Of a DNA stretch of 64,000 bases, positions 39,101 through 46,979 are shown in pieces. Position numbers and translations under genes: made by a program. Under the pieces are notes generated by a model, which was given only the letters and a program-made list of their open reading frames with translations, was not told the DNA's origin and did no database searches. Each line of letters begins with the position of its first letter. The stretch's first letter is position 1. The stretch is from Algibacter_G agarivorans (GTDB lineage: Bacteria; Bacteroidota; Bacteroidia; Flavobacteriales; Flavobacteriaceae), in contig NZ_BAABJJ010000014.1 of assembly GCF_039543245.1 (NCBI RefSeq), positions 177,026 through 241,025 of the forward strand. Direction: 5' to 3'.

Positions 39101-39426
39101 TTATTAGTCATGAATTACCCGTAGAAGCACAAATTTCTAGTATCAATACAATATTAGTAGATGATTACGATAACGATGGGATCCTCGATGCTTTAATAGC
39201 AGGAAATTTATTTTCTTCTGAAGTAGAGACTCCAAGAAACGATGCAGGGTATGGGTTGTTTTTAAAGGGAAATAATATTGGAAATTTTAAAGCTATTGAA
39301 TCTTCAGAAAGCGGGTTTTTTACACGTGGTGATGTAAAAGATTTAAAGCCTATCTCTGTTGATGGTAAAAATTACATTATAGCTGGAAAAAATAACGATT
39401 CACTTCAGTTTATTAAATTTGATTAA
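36124..39426 (+). CDS. FG-GAP/VCBS-repeat lipoprotein with ASPIC/UnbV domain (first paralog)
   Basis: 1100 residues from the ATG at 36124; an open extension to 36073 overlaps glpD and lacks a signal. The lipobox LILFFNC puts the lipidated Cys at 21, followed by EKEGG. Two sets of FG-GAP/VCBS blades, with Ca-binding loops such as DINNDGLKD, DYDKDGDLD and DFDGDGDMD, flank an ASPIC/UnbV domain (about 510-610, LTRGFQSSVAPELHFGLG). Proteins of this kind are predicted outer-membrane surface propellers of unknown function. Last gene of the glycosyl-glycerol operon; a close paralog ends the GlcNAc operon (53525-56821). A role as an extra SusCD-linked binding protein is inference. Confidence 0.88.
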   Translation: MKNRTLKLVTCLFVLILFFNCEKEGGTTSSKQIFETLDASISRINFSNTLTENDSLNYFTYSYLYMGGGVAVGDINNDGLKDVFFTGNQVSNKLYLNKGNLKFEDITEKAGISGDKRWYTGVTMGDVNADGFLDIYCSVAGKSGPKENQLFINNQDGTFSEKAQEYGLADIGNSVQATFFDYDKDGDLDVYVANYPITKFNASVYVYEQKMKTVSNVETDHLYRNDGSSFVDVTDESGVKSFGLTLSATVGDLNNDSWPDLYISNDFASPDYLYMNNQDGTFREVIKEATSHTAFYGMGVDISDFNNDGNLDVFQVDMDAKTNRRKKANMAGMNPDLFWGVVDAGFHYQYMQNCLQMNTGVFEEGNPFFSNVSRITGVSSTDWSWGPLFADFDNDGLKDLFVSNGTRREVNNRDFFNQIDDAFTIDSDKTLEMSLKIPSERIDNFIYKNNGNLNFKQANNDWGIEFKGFSNGVAYADLDNDGDLEIITNNIDDKASVFQNNSSETNNYITINFEGVSNNKLGLGNRVFITANGEIQMQELTLTRGFQSSVAPELHFGLGQSEKIDELKVVWTDGKIETKSNIFVNQKITLKHTDASQENEIINQKKSLFDSNIIDVFPQHKHDENTFDDFKYQVLLPHKMSTFGPALTVGDLNNDGLDDYFVGGAFNRIGSLFFQTENGFEKQESIFLEDDKLSEDVGALIFDADNDGDNDLYVVSGGYEFSPKSKMLQDRLYVNDGSGNFTKSSTLPEMITSGSKVYNLDFNKDGKQDLLVLGRQVPGNYPAPANTYLLENKTENGVVKFEDATIASAEAFKNLGMATAAIVTDFNNDNAEDIIIVGEWMPIRVFKNTNGIFIEVSEDLGLNKDTTGWWWSINQGDFDGDGDMDYIVGNNGLNYKYKATEDETFDIYVNDFDNDNKKDIVLSYYNEGKQYPVRGRECSSQQIPEIKEKFKNYETFSNATLVDVYEKEALESAIHYQVKSFASVYLENKDGKFISHELPVEAQISSINTILVDDYDNDGILDALIAGNLFSSEVETPRNDAGYGLFLKGNNIGNFKAIESSESGFFTRGDVKDLKPISVDGKNYIIAGKNNDSLQFIKFD

Positions 39427-39445
39427 AAAAGAAGCAACTCATTTT

Positions 39446-40543
39446 CTATACTTTTATAAATATCTTTCTCTTATACATTAAATAAGCCAGTGTTATATAG
39501 AACATTGTCACGGTAAGTCCATATAATAATGAAGAAAACTTAAGACTTACAAAATCTTGTATAAATACGGTATTATAAACCCGTGAATGGATATTACTAT
39601 CTGCTCCAACTTGAGTTAAATACATAGATTTAGAGATGAAGCTTGACAAAAAATAAATAGTAATAGCGTTCATCCCAACATATTTAAAAACAGTTCCGAA
39701 TTTATACTGCCTCATGTCTTTTAGATAATAGATAATAGCAAGAATCAAAGTACCCCAACCATTTGTTACCAAAACAAAACTACTACTCCAAATAGCTTTG
39801 TTTATTGGAAAGTAGATGTTAAAAATATATCCTAAAGCTAACAATCCAAAAGCTATAAAAAACAATAGTTTAATTTGAGCAAGTCCATCTAACAATTTAC
39901 CTATTAAAACACCTGAAACACAGGTTGCAATTGCAGGAATTGTACTGATAACACCTTCTGGATCATAATCGGGTTGCCACATATGCTTTCCTAAAATATT
40001 TAAATCTATATAATTAGCCCAATTATTTGGAGCTCTATCAAAGGTTGGTGCTATATCGTTTGGATTTGGGAAAGGCATGTACCCAAGAAACAGCCAATAT
40101 CCAAGTAAAATAAAAATTGAAATACCGAGTAAACTTTTCCAATTACAATTAAGATATAATACAGATGAAATAAAAAACACAATCCCTATGCGTTGAAGAA
40201 CACCCGGAAATCTCATGGTTTCAAAATCTTGGATAAAAGGAAAATAAGGTAAAAATACATTTAGAAACAACCCTAAGCCTATAAGCTTTAAGCTCCTAAT
40301 AGCTATCTTTTTATATGTTGATTTACTATTCGGTTTATTCTTGTAAGCGAAATAAATGGAGATTCCAACAATGAATAAAAAAAAAGGAAATATTAAATCG
40401 GTTGGTGTTAATCCATGCCATTCAGCATGTAATAGAGGTTCATATACATGGCTCCAATCGCCTGGAGTATTTACCAAAATCATAGCCATAATAGTAAACC
40501 CTCTTAAAATATCAACAGATTCGATACGTTTTGTTGTATTCAT
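39446..40543 (-). CDS. NagX/HGSNAT-like membrane protein (DUF5009 / DUF1624 type)
   Basis: 365 residues with about ten hydrophobic segments. The N-terminus RIESVDILRGFTIMAMILVNTPGDWSHVYEPLLHAEWHGLTPTDLIFPFFLF is the signature of the heparan-alpha-glucosaminide N-acetyltransferase-like family, which includes NagX of proteobacterial GlcNAc loci. Family members are thought to act in the inner membrane on glucosamine groups; the reaction in bacteria is not settled. It lies downstream of the FHS sugar permease on the minus strand, across from the GlcNAc operon, which supports a GlcNAc-related job. A dispersed palindrome separates it from the permease. Confidence 0.82.
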   Translation of the reverse strand: MNTTKRIESVDILRGFTIMAMILVNTPGDWSHVYEPLLHAEWHGLTPTDLIFPFFLFIVGISIYFAYKNKPNSKSTYKKIAIRSLKLIGLGLFLNVFLPYFPFIQDFETMRFPGVLQRIGIVFFISSVLYLNCNWKSLLGISIFILLGYWLFLGYMPFPNPNDIAPTFDRAPNNWANYIDLNILGKHMWQPDYDPEGVISTIPAIATCVSGVLIGKLLDGLAQIKLLFFIAFGLLALGYIFNIYFPINKAIWSSSFVLVTNGWGTLILAIIYYLKDMRQYKFGTVFKYVGMNAITIYFLSSFISKSMYLTQVGADSNIHSRVYNTVFIQDFVSLKFSSLLYGLTVTMFYITLAYLMYKRKIFIKV

Positions 40544-40562
40544 AAATGGAGTTCATTTTCTG

Positions 40563-40595
40563 AGACCTGTCAGGTTTTCAAAACCTGACAGGTCT
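40563..40595. repeat. Perfect palindrome AGACCTGTCAGGTTTT
   Basis: A 16-bp arm, one-base centre and exact complement in the gap between the FHS permease stop and the NagX-like gene. A partial copy of the arm (GACCTGTCAGGTTT) is at 19094-19107, so it is a dispersed repeat; the hairpin may also act as a terminator or processing site. Confidence 0.7.
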
Positions 40596-40602
40596 ATTTT
40601 AA

Positions 40603-41928
40603 CTACGCTTTTTTCAATCCAACTTTATGTCCCCAAAACGCATAGTAAAGAATGATAATATAGCAAGGCAATAAAATCCAATACCCAAAAGAGGCCGCCT
40701 CTGCCATGGCATTCACTTCGTTTACACCACTTGCCAACAATCCTTCCTTTTTATTATCCACTAAAGCGCCGTATAAAGGCGGAAGAATAGCGCCACCAGA
40801 AATAGCCATAATCAATAATGCCGAAGCTGTTTTTGTAAATTTACCCAAACCTGTTAGTGCCAGTGGCCAAATGGCTGGCCAAACCAGAGCGTTTGCAATA
40901 CCTAAAGCAGCAACGAATAGTACCGATGTAAAACCATTTGTAAATACTATACAGAATGACAATAAAATCCCTAAAACAGCACTTGCTTTTAAAGCTAAGG
41001 CTTGACTTATATATTTAGGGATTAAAAACACGCCTAAAGCATAAGTAGCCACCATGGCCATTAATGTAAATAAGGTGAAAAACTTAGCTTGCTCGACAGG
41101 AATATCAAGTGAAATTCCATATGAAATAATAGTATCCCCAGCAATAACCTCAACGCCTACATAAACAAACAGTGCTAAAACGCCCAGCCATAAATGTGGA
41201 AACTGAAAAATACTTGATTTTGTTTTTTCTCCAGATTTTTCTTCCTTAATTGGTTCTGCCTCTACATGTGGCAGAGGTGCTTTTCTAATTAAAATACCTA
41301 ATAAAAACAACACAATTGCCATAACTATATATGGAGTTACAACACTATCTGCCATAGCATCTAATAAGCTGGCTTTTTCAGCATCATCTACAAGGATTAG
41401 TTTTTCTTTAATCCCATCTATTCCTGATAACAAAATGGCACCAAATATTACAGAACCTAATCCTCCTGCTACCTTATTTGCTATTCCCATAATAGCAATT
41501 CGCTTTGCTGCACTTTCAATAGGCCCTAAAATAGTTATGTAAGGATTTGAGGCTGTCTGTAATAAAGTCATACCAGTACCTTGTATAAAAATAGCTGTTA
41601 AAAACATCCAATAGGTTCTAGCTTCAGCAGCAGGGATAAAAACCAATGCTCCTATTGCCATTATTATTAATCCTAACGACATTCCCTTTCTATAACCAAT
41701 TTTGTTTATAATATAAGAAGCTGGTAAAGCCATAACAACAAACGAAATATACGATGCAGATGCTACTAAATAGGACTGTGCATCGGTCAATTCATTTATG
41801 GTTTTCATAAATGGAATTAATGCACCGTTTATCCATGTAACAAATCCGAAAATAAAAAATAATCCAGCTATAATAAGTATAGGTATGAAGGTTTTGTTTT
41901 TTGAAGGTATTTCTTGAGTATTAGACAT
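40603..41928 (-). CDS. FHS-family sugar MFS transporter (NagP / fucose-permease-like)
   Basis: 441 residues, 12 transmembrane segments. FIFGFVTWINGALIPFMKTINELTDAQSYLVASASYISFVVMALPASYII is the characteristic FHS start; QGTGMTLLQTASNPYITILGP and GLGKFTKTASALLIMAISGGAILPPLYG are also typical. FHS permeases are proton symporters for fucose, glucose/galactose or, in NagP, N-acetylglucosamine. The GlcNAc genes next door make GlcNAc the best guess. It lies downstream of the LytTR/LytS pair on the same strand (24-base gap), with NagX after it. Confidence 0.92.
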   Translation of the reverse strand: MSNTQEIPSKNKTFIPILIIAGLFFIFGFVTWINGALIPFMKTINELTDAQSYLVASASYISFVVMALPASYIINKIGYRKGMSLGLIIMAIGALVFIPAAEARTYWMFLTAIFIQGTGMTLLQTASNPYITILGPIESAAKRIAIMGIANKVAGGLGSVIFGAILLSGIDGIKEKLILVDDAEKASLLDAMADSVVTPYIVMAIVLFLLGILIRKAPLPHVEAEPIKEEKSGEKTKSSIFQFPHLWLGVLALFVYVGVEVIAGDTIISYGISLDIPVEQAKFFTLFTLMAMVATYALGVFLIPKYISQALALKASAVLGILLSFCIVFTNGFTSVLFVAALGIANALVWPAIWPLALTGLGKFTKTASALLIMAISGGAILPPLYGALVDNKKEGLLASGVNEVNAMAEAASFGYWILLPCYIIILYYAFWGHKVGLKKA

Positions 41929-41951
41929 AATTATTTATGTTATTTTTATGG

Positions 41952-42680
41952 TTAGTTTTTATTTTCTTTATCGTCTTTAATATTAAATATGCGCTCTTTG
42001 GTTTGTTTTACATAATTGCGCCCTATCGGGATTTTTCTATTTGAAATTTCAACGGTATTACCTTCTAGGGCAATAACTTTATTGATTGAAATGGTATAAG
42101 ACCGATGAATACGTATAAAATTTGATTGTGGTAATTCTTCGGTTATAGCAGTAAGCGATTTATGGACCACATAATCTCCTAAAGTAGTAATGACCTTAAT
42201 ATAATCTTTAAGGCTTTCTATATAAAGGATATCGTTTAGGTTTATTTTGATAAGCTTTTTATTGACTTTTAAAAAGATATGTGGTTCCTGCTGTAAACTA
42301 GCATCTGTTTTGATGCTACTAACATAAACCTGTTGATATACCTTATTTATGGTTTTTAAAAACCGATTGAAAGGAATTGGTTTTACCAAATAATCTAAAA
42401 TATTAAGCTCGAAACTTTTAACGGCATATTCTCGATAGGCCGTTGTAATAACAATTAAAGGTTTGTAACTCAGGTTTTCTATAAATGAAAAACCCGTCAT
42501 TTGGGGCATATTTATATCTAGAAAAATAAGGTCTATTTTTTCTTGCTCTAAAACACGATACGCCTTTAACGGATTATTAAATGTTTCAACAATTTCAATA
42601 TGGTCAAAATTCTTTAAATGATTTTCAATCACAGAAATCGCTAGGGGCTCATCATCGATAATAATGCACTTAATTTTCAT
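41952..42680 (-). CDS. LytTR-family response regulator
   Basis: 242 residues. A receiver domain (1-115) has the acid pocket IIDDEP (Asp9, Asp10), the phospho-acceptor Asp55 in LIFLDINMPQM and Lys in LDYLVKPIPF. A LytTR DNA-binding domain (about 140-240) has LYIESLKDYIKVIT, NFIRIHRSYTISINKV and IPIGRNYVKQTKERI. It is the output partner of the LytS-like kinase, whose stop it overlaps by four bases (ATGA). Probable targets are the divergent susC promoter region (43718-43953) and the permease downstream. Confidence 0.94.
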   Translation of the reverse strand: MKIKCIIIDDEPLAISVIENHLKNFDHIEIVETFNNPLKAYRVLEQEKIDLIFLDINMPQMTGFSFIENLSYKPLIVITTAYREYAVKSFELNILDYLVKPIPFNRFLKTINKVYQQVYVSSIKTDASLQQEPHIFLKVNKKLIKINLNDILYIESLKDYIKVITTLGDYVVHKSLTAITEELPQSNFIRIHRSYTISINKVIALEGNTVEISNRKIPIGRNYVKQTKERIFNIKDDKENKN

Positions 42681-43717
42681 TTGACAGGAATTTTTAAGAA
42701 CAGGTTATAGGTATCTCCTTCAATTTTAGAGTCTAAAATAAAATCGTTTGAAAACAGTAATTTCAATCGTCGTTTAGCATTTTCGTTACCAATACCTAGG
42801 CTATCTTCTTGCGAGGCTTTTGGCTTAAAATTATTGACTAAAGTAAATTCTAAATAGCCATTGTTCAAAACATCAAAACTCATATTAATCTTTAATTTGT
42901 CGTTTTCTTTCATACCATGTTTAAAACAATTTTCAACAAAAGAAAGCAATAACAAAGGAGGTACATAAACGTCTTCAATATCTCCGGTAATATCAATTTC
43001 AGCATCCACTCTATCTTCAAACCGAAGGCGTTCAATATCAATAAAATTATTTATATGGTTTATTTCCTTCAATAAGCTTGCTTTAGAGCTTTTTACTTCA
43101 TACAAAATATATTGCATCATATCGGATAACTTAATAACCAATCGTGGCGCATTATCTGATTTGTTTAGAGTTAGAGCATATAAATTATTTAAAGTATTAA
43201 AAAAGAAATGAGGCTGTATTTGAGTACGTAAATACTTAAGCTCCGTGCTCATTTGAAGTTTTGCCAAATCTTCACTTCTTCGTTTTTCTATAGACCAATC
43301 TATAACGAGCTTAATAGCAGAAGCAAATCCAATTACATATAATTCACCTAGTACCACGGCTATTATATGATTTAATTCCAAAAAATTTGCTGGATCTTCG
43401 GCCTCAGGCCAAATGTCTTCTGTAACCAAAAGGTAATTAAGGCCCGTTCTAACAAGATATACCAAAGCTAACATAAGGACTAACGATAAAACATAAGTCC
43501 AATATTTTTTCCGAAGTATAAATTTAGGAATCAAATAATAGACATTTATATATACTATTATAATATGAATTGGAAATTCCACTAAATTAGATTTCAATGA
43601 ATACCAGTAATCATCAAAGTAACTTCCCCATCTCACAACATTAAAAAGGAAGTAGCCCAACCAAAATATCACATGATATTTGATGGGAATTGTATCGCCT
43701 ATTTTCTTGTTAAACAA
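42677..43717 (-). CDS. LytS/YehU-like sensor histidine kinase
   Basis: 346 residues. Four transmembrane helices (about 13-140) with little extracytoplasmic sequence are followed by the His_kinase domain, TELKYLRTQIQPHFFFNTLNNLY (phospho-His about 170), and an ATPase domain (LLLLSFVENCFKHGMKEND, GIGNENAKRRL). There is no ATG: the frame most likely begins at TTG 43715-43717. With the overlapping LytTR regulator it forms a two-component system divergent from the GlcNAc susCD operon, which it probably controls. How it senses its signal is not visible. Confidence 0.92.
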   Translation of the reverse strand: MFNKKIGDTIPIKYHVIFWLGYFLFNVVRWGSYFDDYWYSLKSNLVEFPIHIIIVYINVYYLIPKFILRKKYWTYVLSLVLMLALVYLVRTGLNYLLVTEDIWPEAEDPANFLELNHIIAVVLGELYVIGFASAIKLVIDWSIEKRRSEDLAKLQMSTELKYLRTQIQPHFFFNTLNNLYALTLNKSDNAPRLVIKLSDMMQYILYEVKSSKASLLKEINHINNFIDIERLRFEDRVDAEIDITGDIEDVYVPPLLLLSFVENCFKHGMKENDKLKINMSFDVLNNGYLEFTLVNNFKPKASQEDSLGIGNENAKRRLKLLFSNDFILDSKIEGDTYNLFLKIPVK

Positions 43718-43953
43718 TGAAATGATTCTTAAGTTTAAACAGATTTTTTTATTAAAACCTTATTAATTTAGAGCAATTTTAGTGATATATTCATTAACTA
43801 GCAATTAATTTGACTATTGTTTATTTAGGTAAAATCACTTATCGAACATAAAATGTTGTCTGTGTGTAAAACCATGTCGTTTATATAATTTTTTTTAAAA
43901 CTATTTTGATAATGAATAGTTTGGCTCAACTTAAAACTCAAAATAATCAAATT

Positions 43954-46900
43954 ATGAAAAAAAATTTACGAACACTATTCTTGTTTTCTTTCTTATTATT
44001 GACTGTACAAATAAGTTTTGCGCAGGAATTAGAGATTACAGGAACAGTAACCTCCAAAGCAGATGGCATTCCCCTTCCTGGAGTTAATGTTATTGTACAA
44101 GGAACCACTAATGGTGCCCAAACAGATTTTGATGGGAATTATTCAATAACCGCCTCCGTTGGTGATGTATTAAATTTTTCTTATGTAGGCATGACAACTA
44201 TTCAGATTACTATTGGCGACTCCAATGTTATTAACGTACAATTAGAAGAGGACGCTGAGCAACTTAACGAAGTTGTAGTAACCGCACTAGGCATCAAGAA
44301 AACGAGAAAATCTTTAACGTATGCTGCGCAAGACATTGATGCAGATGAGTTAAACAAGGTTAAGCAAACGAACCCTATTAATAGTTTATCGGGTAAAGTA
44401 GCTGGTGTTGCTATTTCACGTAGTTCATCGGGTGCCGGTGGATCTGTTAAAGTAACATTAAGAGGAAACTCTTCTATAGGGAGCAATCAACCACTTTATG
44501 TTGTTGATGGGGTGCCATTATCTAATCCCACATCTAGCCAACCAACACTAACTTTTGGTGATATTAGCGGTGGTAATCGAGATGGCGGTGATGCTTTAGC
44601 ATTAATAAATCCAGATGATATTGAATCTTTAACGGTACTTAAAGGCGCATCTGCATCTGCATTATATGGTAGTGCTGGTTTAAACGGTGTTATATTAATC
44701 ACTACTAAAAAAGGAAAATCTGGAAGTTTTAAAGTTGATTTCTCATCAAACATAACGGTTGATAGCGCAGCTTATACTATGGATTTTAATGATACTACAC
44801 AAGATAATATTGACGATTTTTTAAATACTGGTATTACTACTATTAACTCAATATCTGCATCTGGTGGAACTGAAAATGCACAAACGTATTTTTCTTACAG
44901 TAACACATTCGCAGAAGGCGTATTGCCAACAAATGAGTTAAAGCAGCATACCTTTAATGTTAGAGAAACTGCTAAGTTTTTTGATGGTAAAGTAACTGCA
45001 AATGCTAGTGTAATGGCATCTACGCAAAACATAAAGAACAGACCAGTTTCTGGATTGTATTTTAATCCGCTTGTTGGTGCTTATGCTTTTGAGTCTGCTA
45101 CAGAAAGTTTATCTGATTATTCAAATTTTGAAGCTTTAGATCCTAATAGAAATATTATGGCTCAACGTTGGTTTAGAGGCACATCTGATATTGAACAAAA
45201 CCCATATTGGGTAATAAACCGTAATGCCAGTAAAGATGTTAATAATAAATTGGTGGCCTCTTTAAATTTGAATTTCAAGATAAATGATTGGTTATCACTT
45301 CAAACTAGAGGAACTTATGATAAGTCTCAATTTAGCTTCGAAAAAAAGATTTATGCTACAACTGAGGCCACTTTAGCGCCTTTAAATGGTAGATATATTG
45401 TAAATGAAACTGATTTCACACAATTATATGGCGATGTTATTGCAAATATTAACACCCAAATTAATGAGACCACCTCTCTTTCAGCAATAGTAGGAACAAG
45501 TACAACACGTAATACTACAGAGTCCTTAGTTGCAGATTCTGGAACTAATGGTGGTTTGCAATTTGCAAATGTATTTTCATACCAAAACTTTAATGGTAAC
45601 CCTTCAGTTAATTTTACTCAAAATTCTTTAGAAACTAGAGTTAACTCTGTGTTTGCAAGTGCAACAATAGGCTTTAATGATAGAATCTTTGTTGATTTAA
45701 CAGCAAGAAATGACTGGACTTCTACTTTGCCAGCAGCAAACAATTCATTCTTTTACCCATCTGTAGGTGTAACAGGTGTTTTAAGTGAATTATTTGAATT
45801 ACCAGAAAGTATATCATTTGCTAAATTAAGAGCATCTTATGCAGAAGTAGGGAATGGTTTTGCTGCAGATCAAATAACCCCTGACGAGACCATTATTTTT
45901 GGTGGTGGCGGTATAAATCCACTAAGCCCTATCAAACCTTTCCCAGGTTCTACACCTAAACCGGAAAGACAAAAATCTTTTGAAATTGGTACGGAATGGA
46001 AATTTAATAATAATAGAGTTGGTTTTGATATAGGATACTATAACACTAAAACAGTAGATCAGTATTACGCTTTTTCAACTTCTGCATCTATTATTGGGGC
46101 GCCACAAGCTTACTTAAATTCAGGAGAAATTTCAAATTCAGGTCTGGAGATTTCGGCTTTCGCTATTCCAATTCAAAAAGAAGATTTCAAATGGACAACA
46201 AACGTAAACTTTGCTTCAAATAAAAACAAGATTGTAAAAATCTATAATGGTCAAGTATTAGAAGGTTTAATAGAACCTGAGTTCTTTACGCTTTCGGCTA
46301 AAGGTGTAAATACATTTGGATCATACTTAGTTGAAGGTGGTTCTTTTGGAGATATTTATGCTCAAGTTGTAAGACGTAATGCAGATGGCTTACCAATTAT
46401 AGAAGGTGATGCTGTAATAGCAAACGATGATAATACAATTGATGGTTTAACAAAAGTAGGAAACGCTAACCCAGATTTTACTTTAGGTTGGAACAACTCT
46501 TTTGAGTATAAAAACTTTACTGTAGATTTCTTAATTGACGGGAAATTTGGTGGCGAGACTATGAGTATGACAGAAGCTATTGTTGAAGGGTTTAGTAACA
46601 ACTCAGCTAGAGAAACTTCAAATGGCACTGTAAATGTACAAGTCGATGGTGCTGCTACTACAATATCTGCACAAGATTATTATGGAAAAGTAGGTGGTAG
46701 AAATGGATTTACGGGAGAATATGTTTATAGCGCAACTAATGTTAGATTAGCAGAATTTGCTTTAGGATATAACTTCAACCTTGCAGAAAATTCATTCTTT
46801 TCAAGAATTAAAGCTTCTTTGGTAGGAAACAATTTATTTTTCTTCTATAAAGATGCACCACATGATCCTAATCTATCTCTAAGTACAGGGAATTCGTTAC

Positions 46901-46968
46901 AAGGCGTAGATGTTTTAGCGCTTCCATCAACAAGAAGCATAGGTCTGAACCTTAATTTAACATTCTAA
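43954..46968 (+). CDS. SusC-type TonB-dependent transporter (GlcNAc operon)
   Basis: 1004 residues from the ATG at 43954, which opens a normal signal peptide (KKNLRTLFLFSFLLLTVQISFAQ); the frame extends to 43912 but that adds a polar stretch before the signal. A CarboxypepD_reg-like domain (ITGTVTSKADGIPLPGVNV) and plug (LNEVVVTALGIKKTRKSL, GKVAGVAISRSSSGAGGSVK, PLYVVDGVPLSNP) precede the barrel ending LNLNLTF. The VTALGIKK TonB-box variant is a different SusC subgroup from the VIVGYG type of the first operon. Likely imports chito-oligosaccharides or GlcNAc-containing glycans, judged from the downstream enzymes. Confidence 0.94.
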   Translation: MKKNLRTLFLFSFLLLTVQISFAQELEITGTVTSKADGIPLPGVNVIVQGTTNGAQTDFDGNYSITASVGDVLNFSYVGMTTIQITIGDSNVINVQLEEDAEQLNEVVVTALGIKKTRKSLTYAAQDIDADELNKVKQTNPINSLSGKVAGVAISRSSSGAGGSVKVTLRGNSSIGSNQPLYVVDGVPLSNPTSSQPTLTFGDISGGNRDGGDALALINPDDIESLTVLKGASASALYGSAGLNGVILITTKKGKSGSFKVDFSSNITVDSAAYTMDFNDTTQDNIDDFLNTGITTINSISASGGTENAQTYFSYSNTFAEGVLPTNELKQHTFNVRETAKFFDGKVTANASVMASTQNIKNRPVSGLYFNPLVGAYAFESATESLSDYSNFEALDPNRNIMAQRWFRGTSDIEQNPYWVINRNASKDVNNKLVASLNLNFKINDWLSLQTRGTYDKSQFSFEKKIYATTEATLAPLNGRYIVNETDFTQLYGDVIANINTQINETTSLSAIVGTSTTRNTTESLVADSGTNGGLQFANVFSYQNFNGNPSVNFTQNSLETRVNSVFASATIGFNDRIFVDLTARNDWTSTLPAANNSFFYPSVGVTGVLSELFELPESISFAKLRASYAEVGNGFAADQITPDETIIFGGGGINPLSPIKPFPGSTPKPERQKSFEIGTEWKFNNNRVGFDIGYYNTKTVDQYYAFSTSASIIGAPQAYLNSGEISNSGLEISAFAIPIQKEDFKWTTNVNFASNKNKIVKIYNGQVLEGLIEPEFFTLSAKGVNTFGSYLVEGGSFGDIYAQVVRRNADGLPIIEGDAVIANDDNTIDGLTKVGNANPDFTLGWNNSFEYKNFTVDFLIDGKFGGETMSMTEAIVEGFSNNSARETSNGTVNVQVDGAATTISAQDYYGKVGGRNGFTGEYVYSATNVRLAEFALGYNFNLAENSFFSRIKASLVGNNLFFFYKDAPHDPNLSLSTGNSLQGVDVLALPSTRSIGLNLNLTF

Positions 46969-46979
46969 AAAAAATTAAA

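Noticed and set aside
40563..40595. Possible CRISPR repeat or phage attachment site
   Set aside because: Single palindrome with no array of spacers and no integrase or cas gene nearby.
43912..43953. Upstream ATG for the second SusC
   Set aside because: It would add 14 residues in front of a normal signal peptide; the ATG at 43954 gives a canonical export signal.
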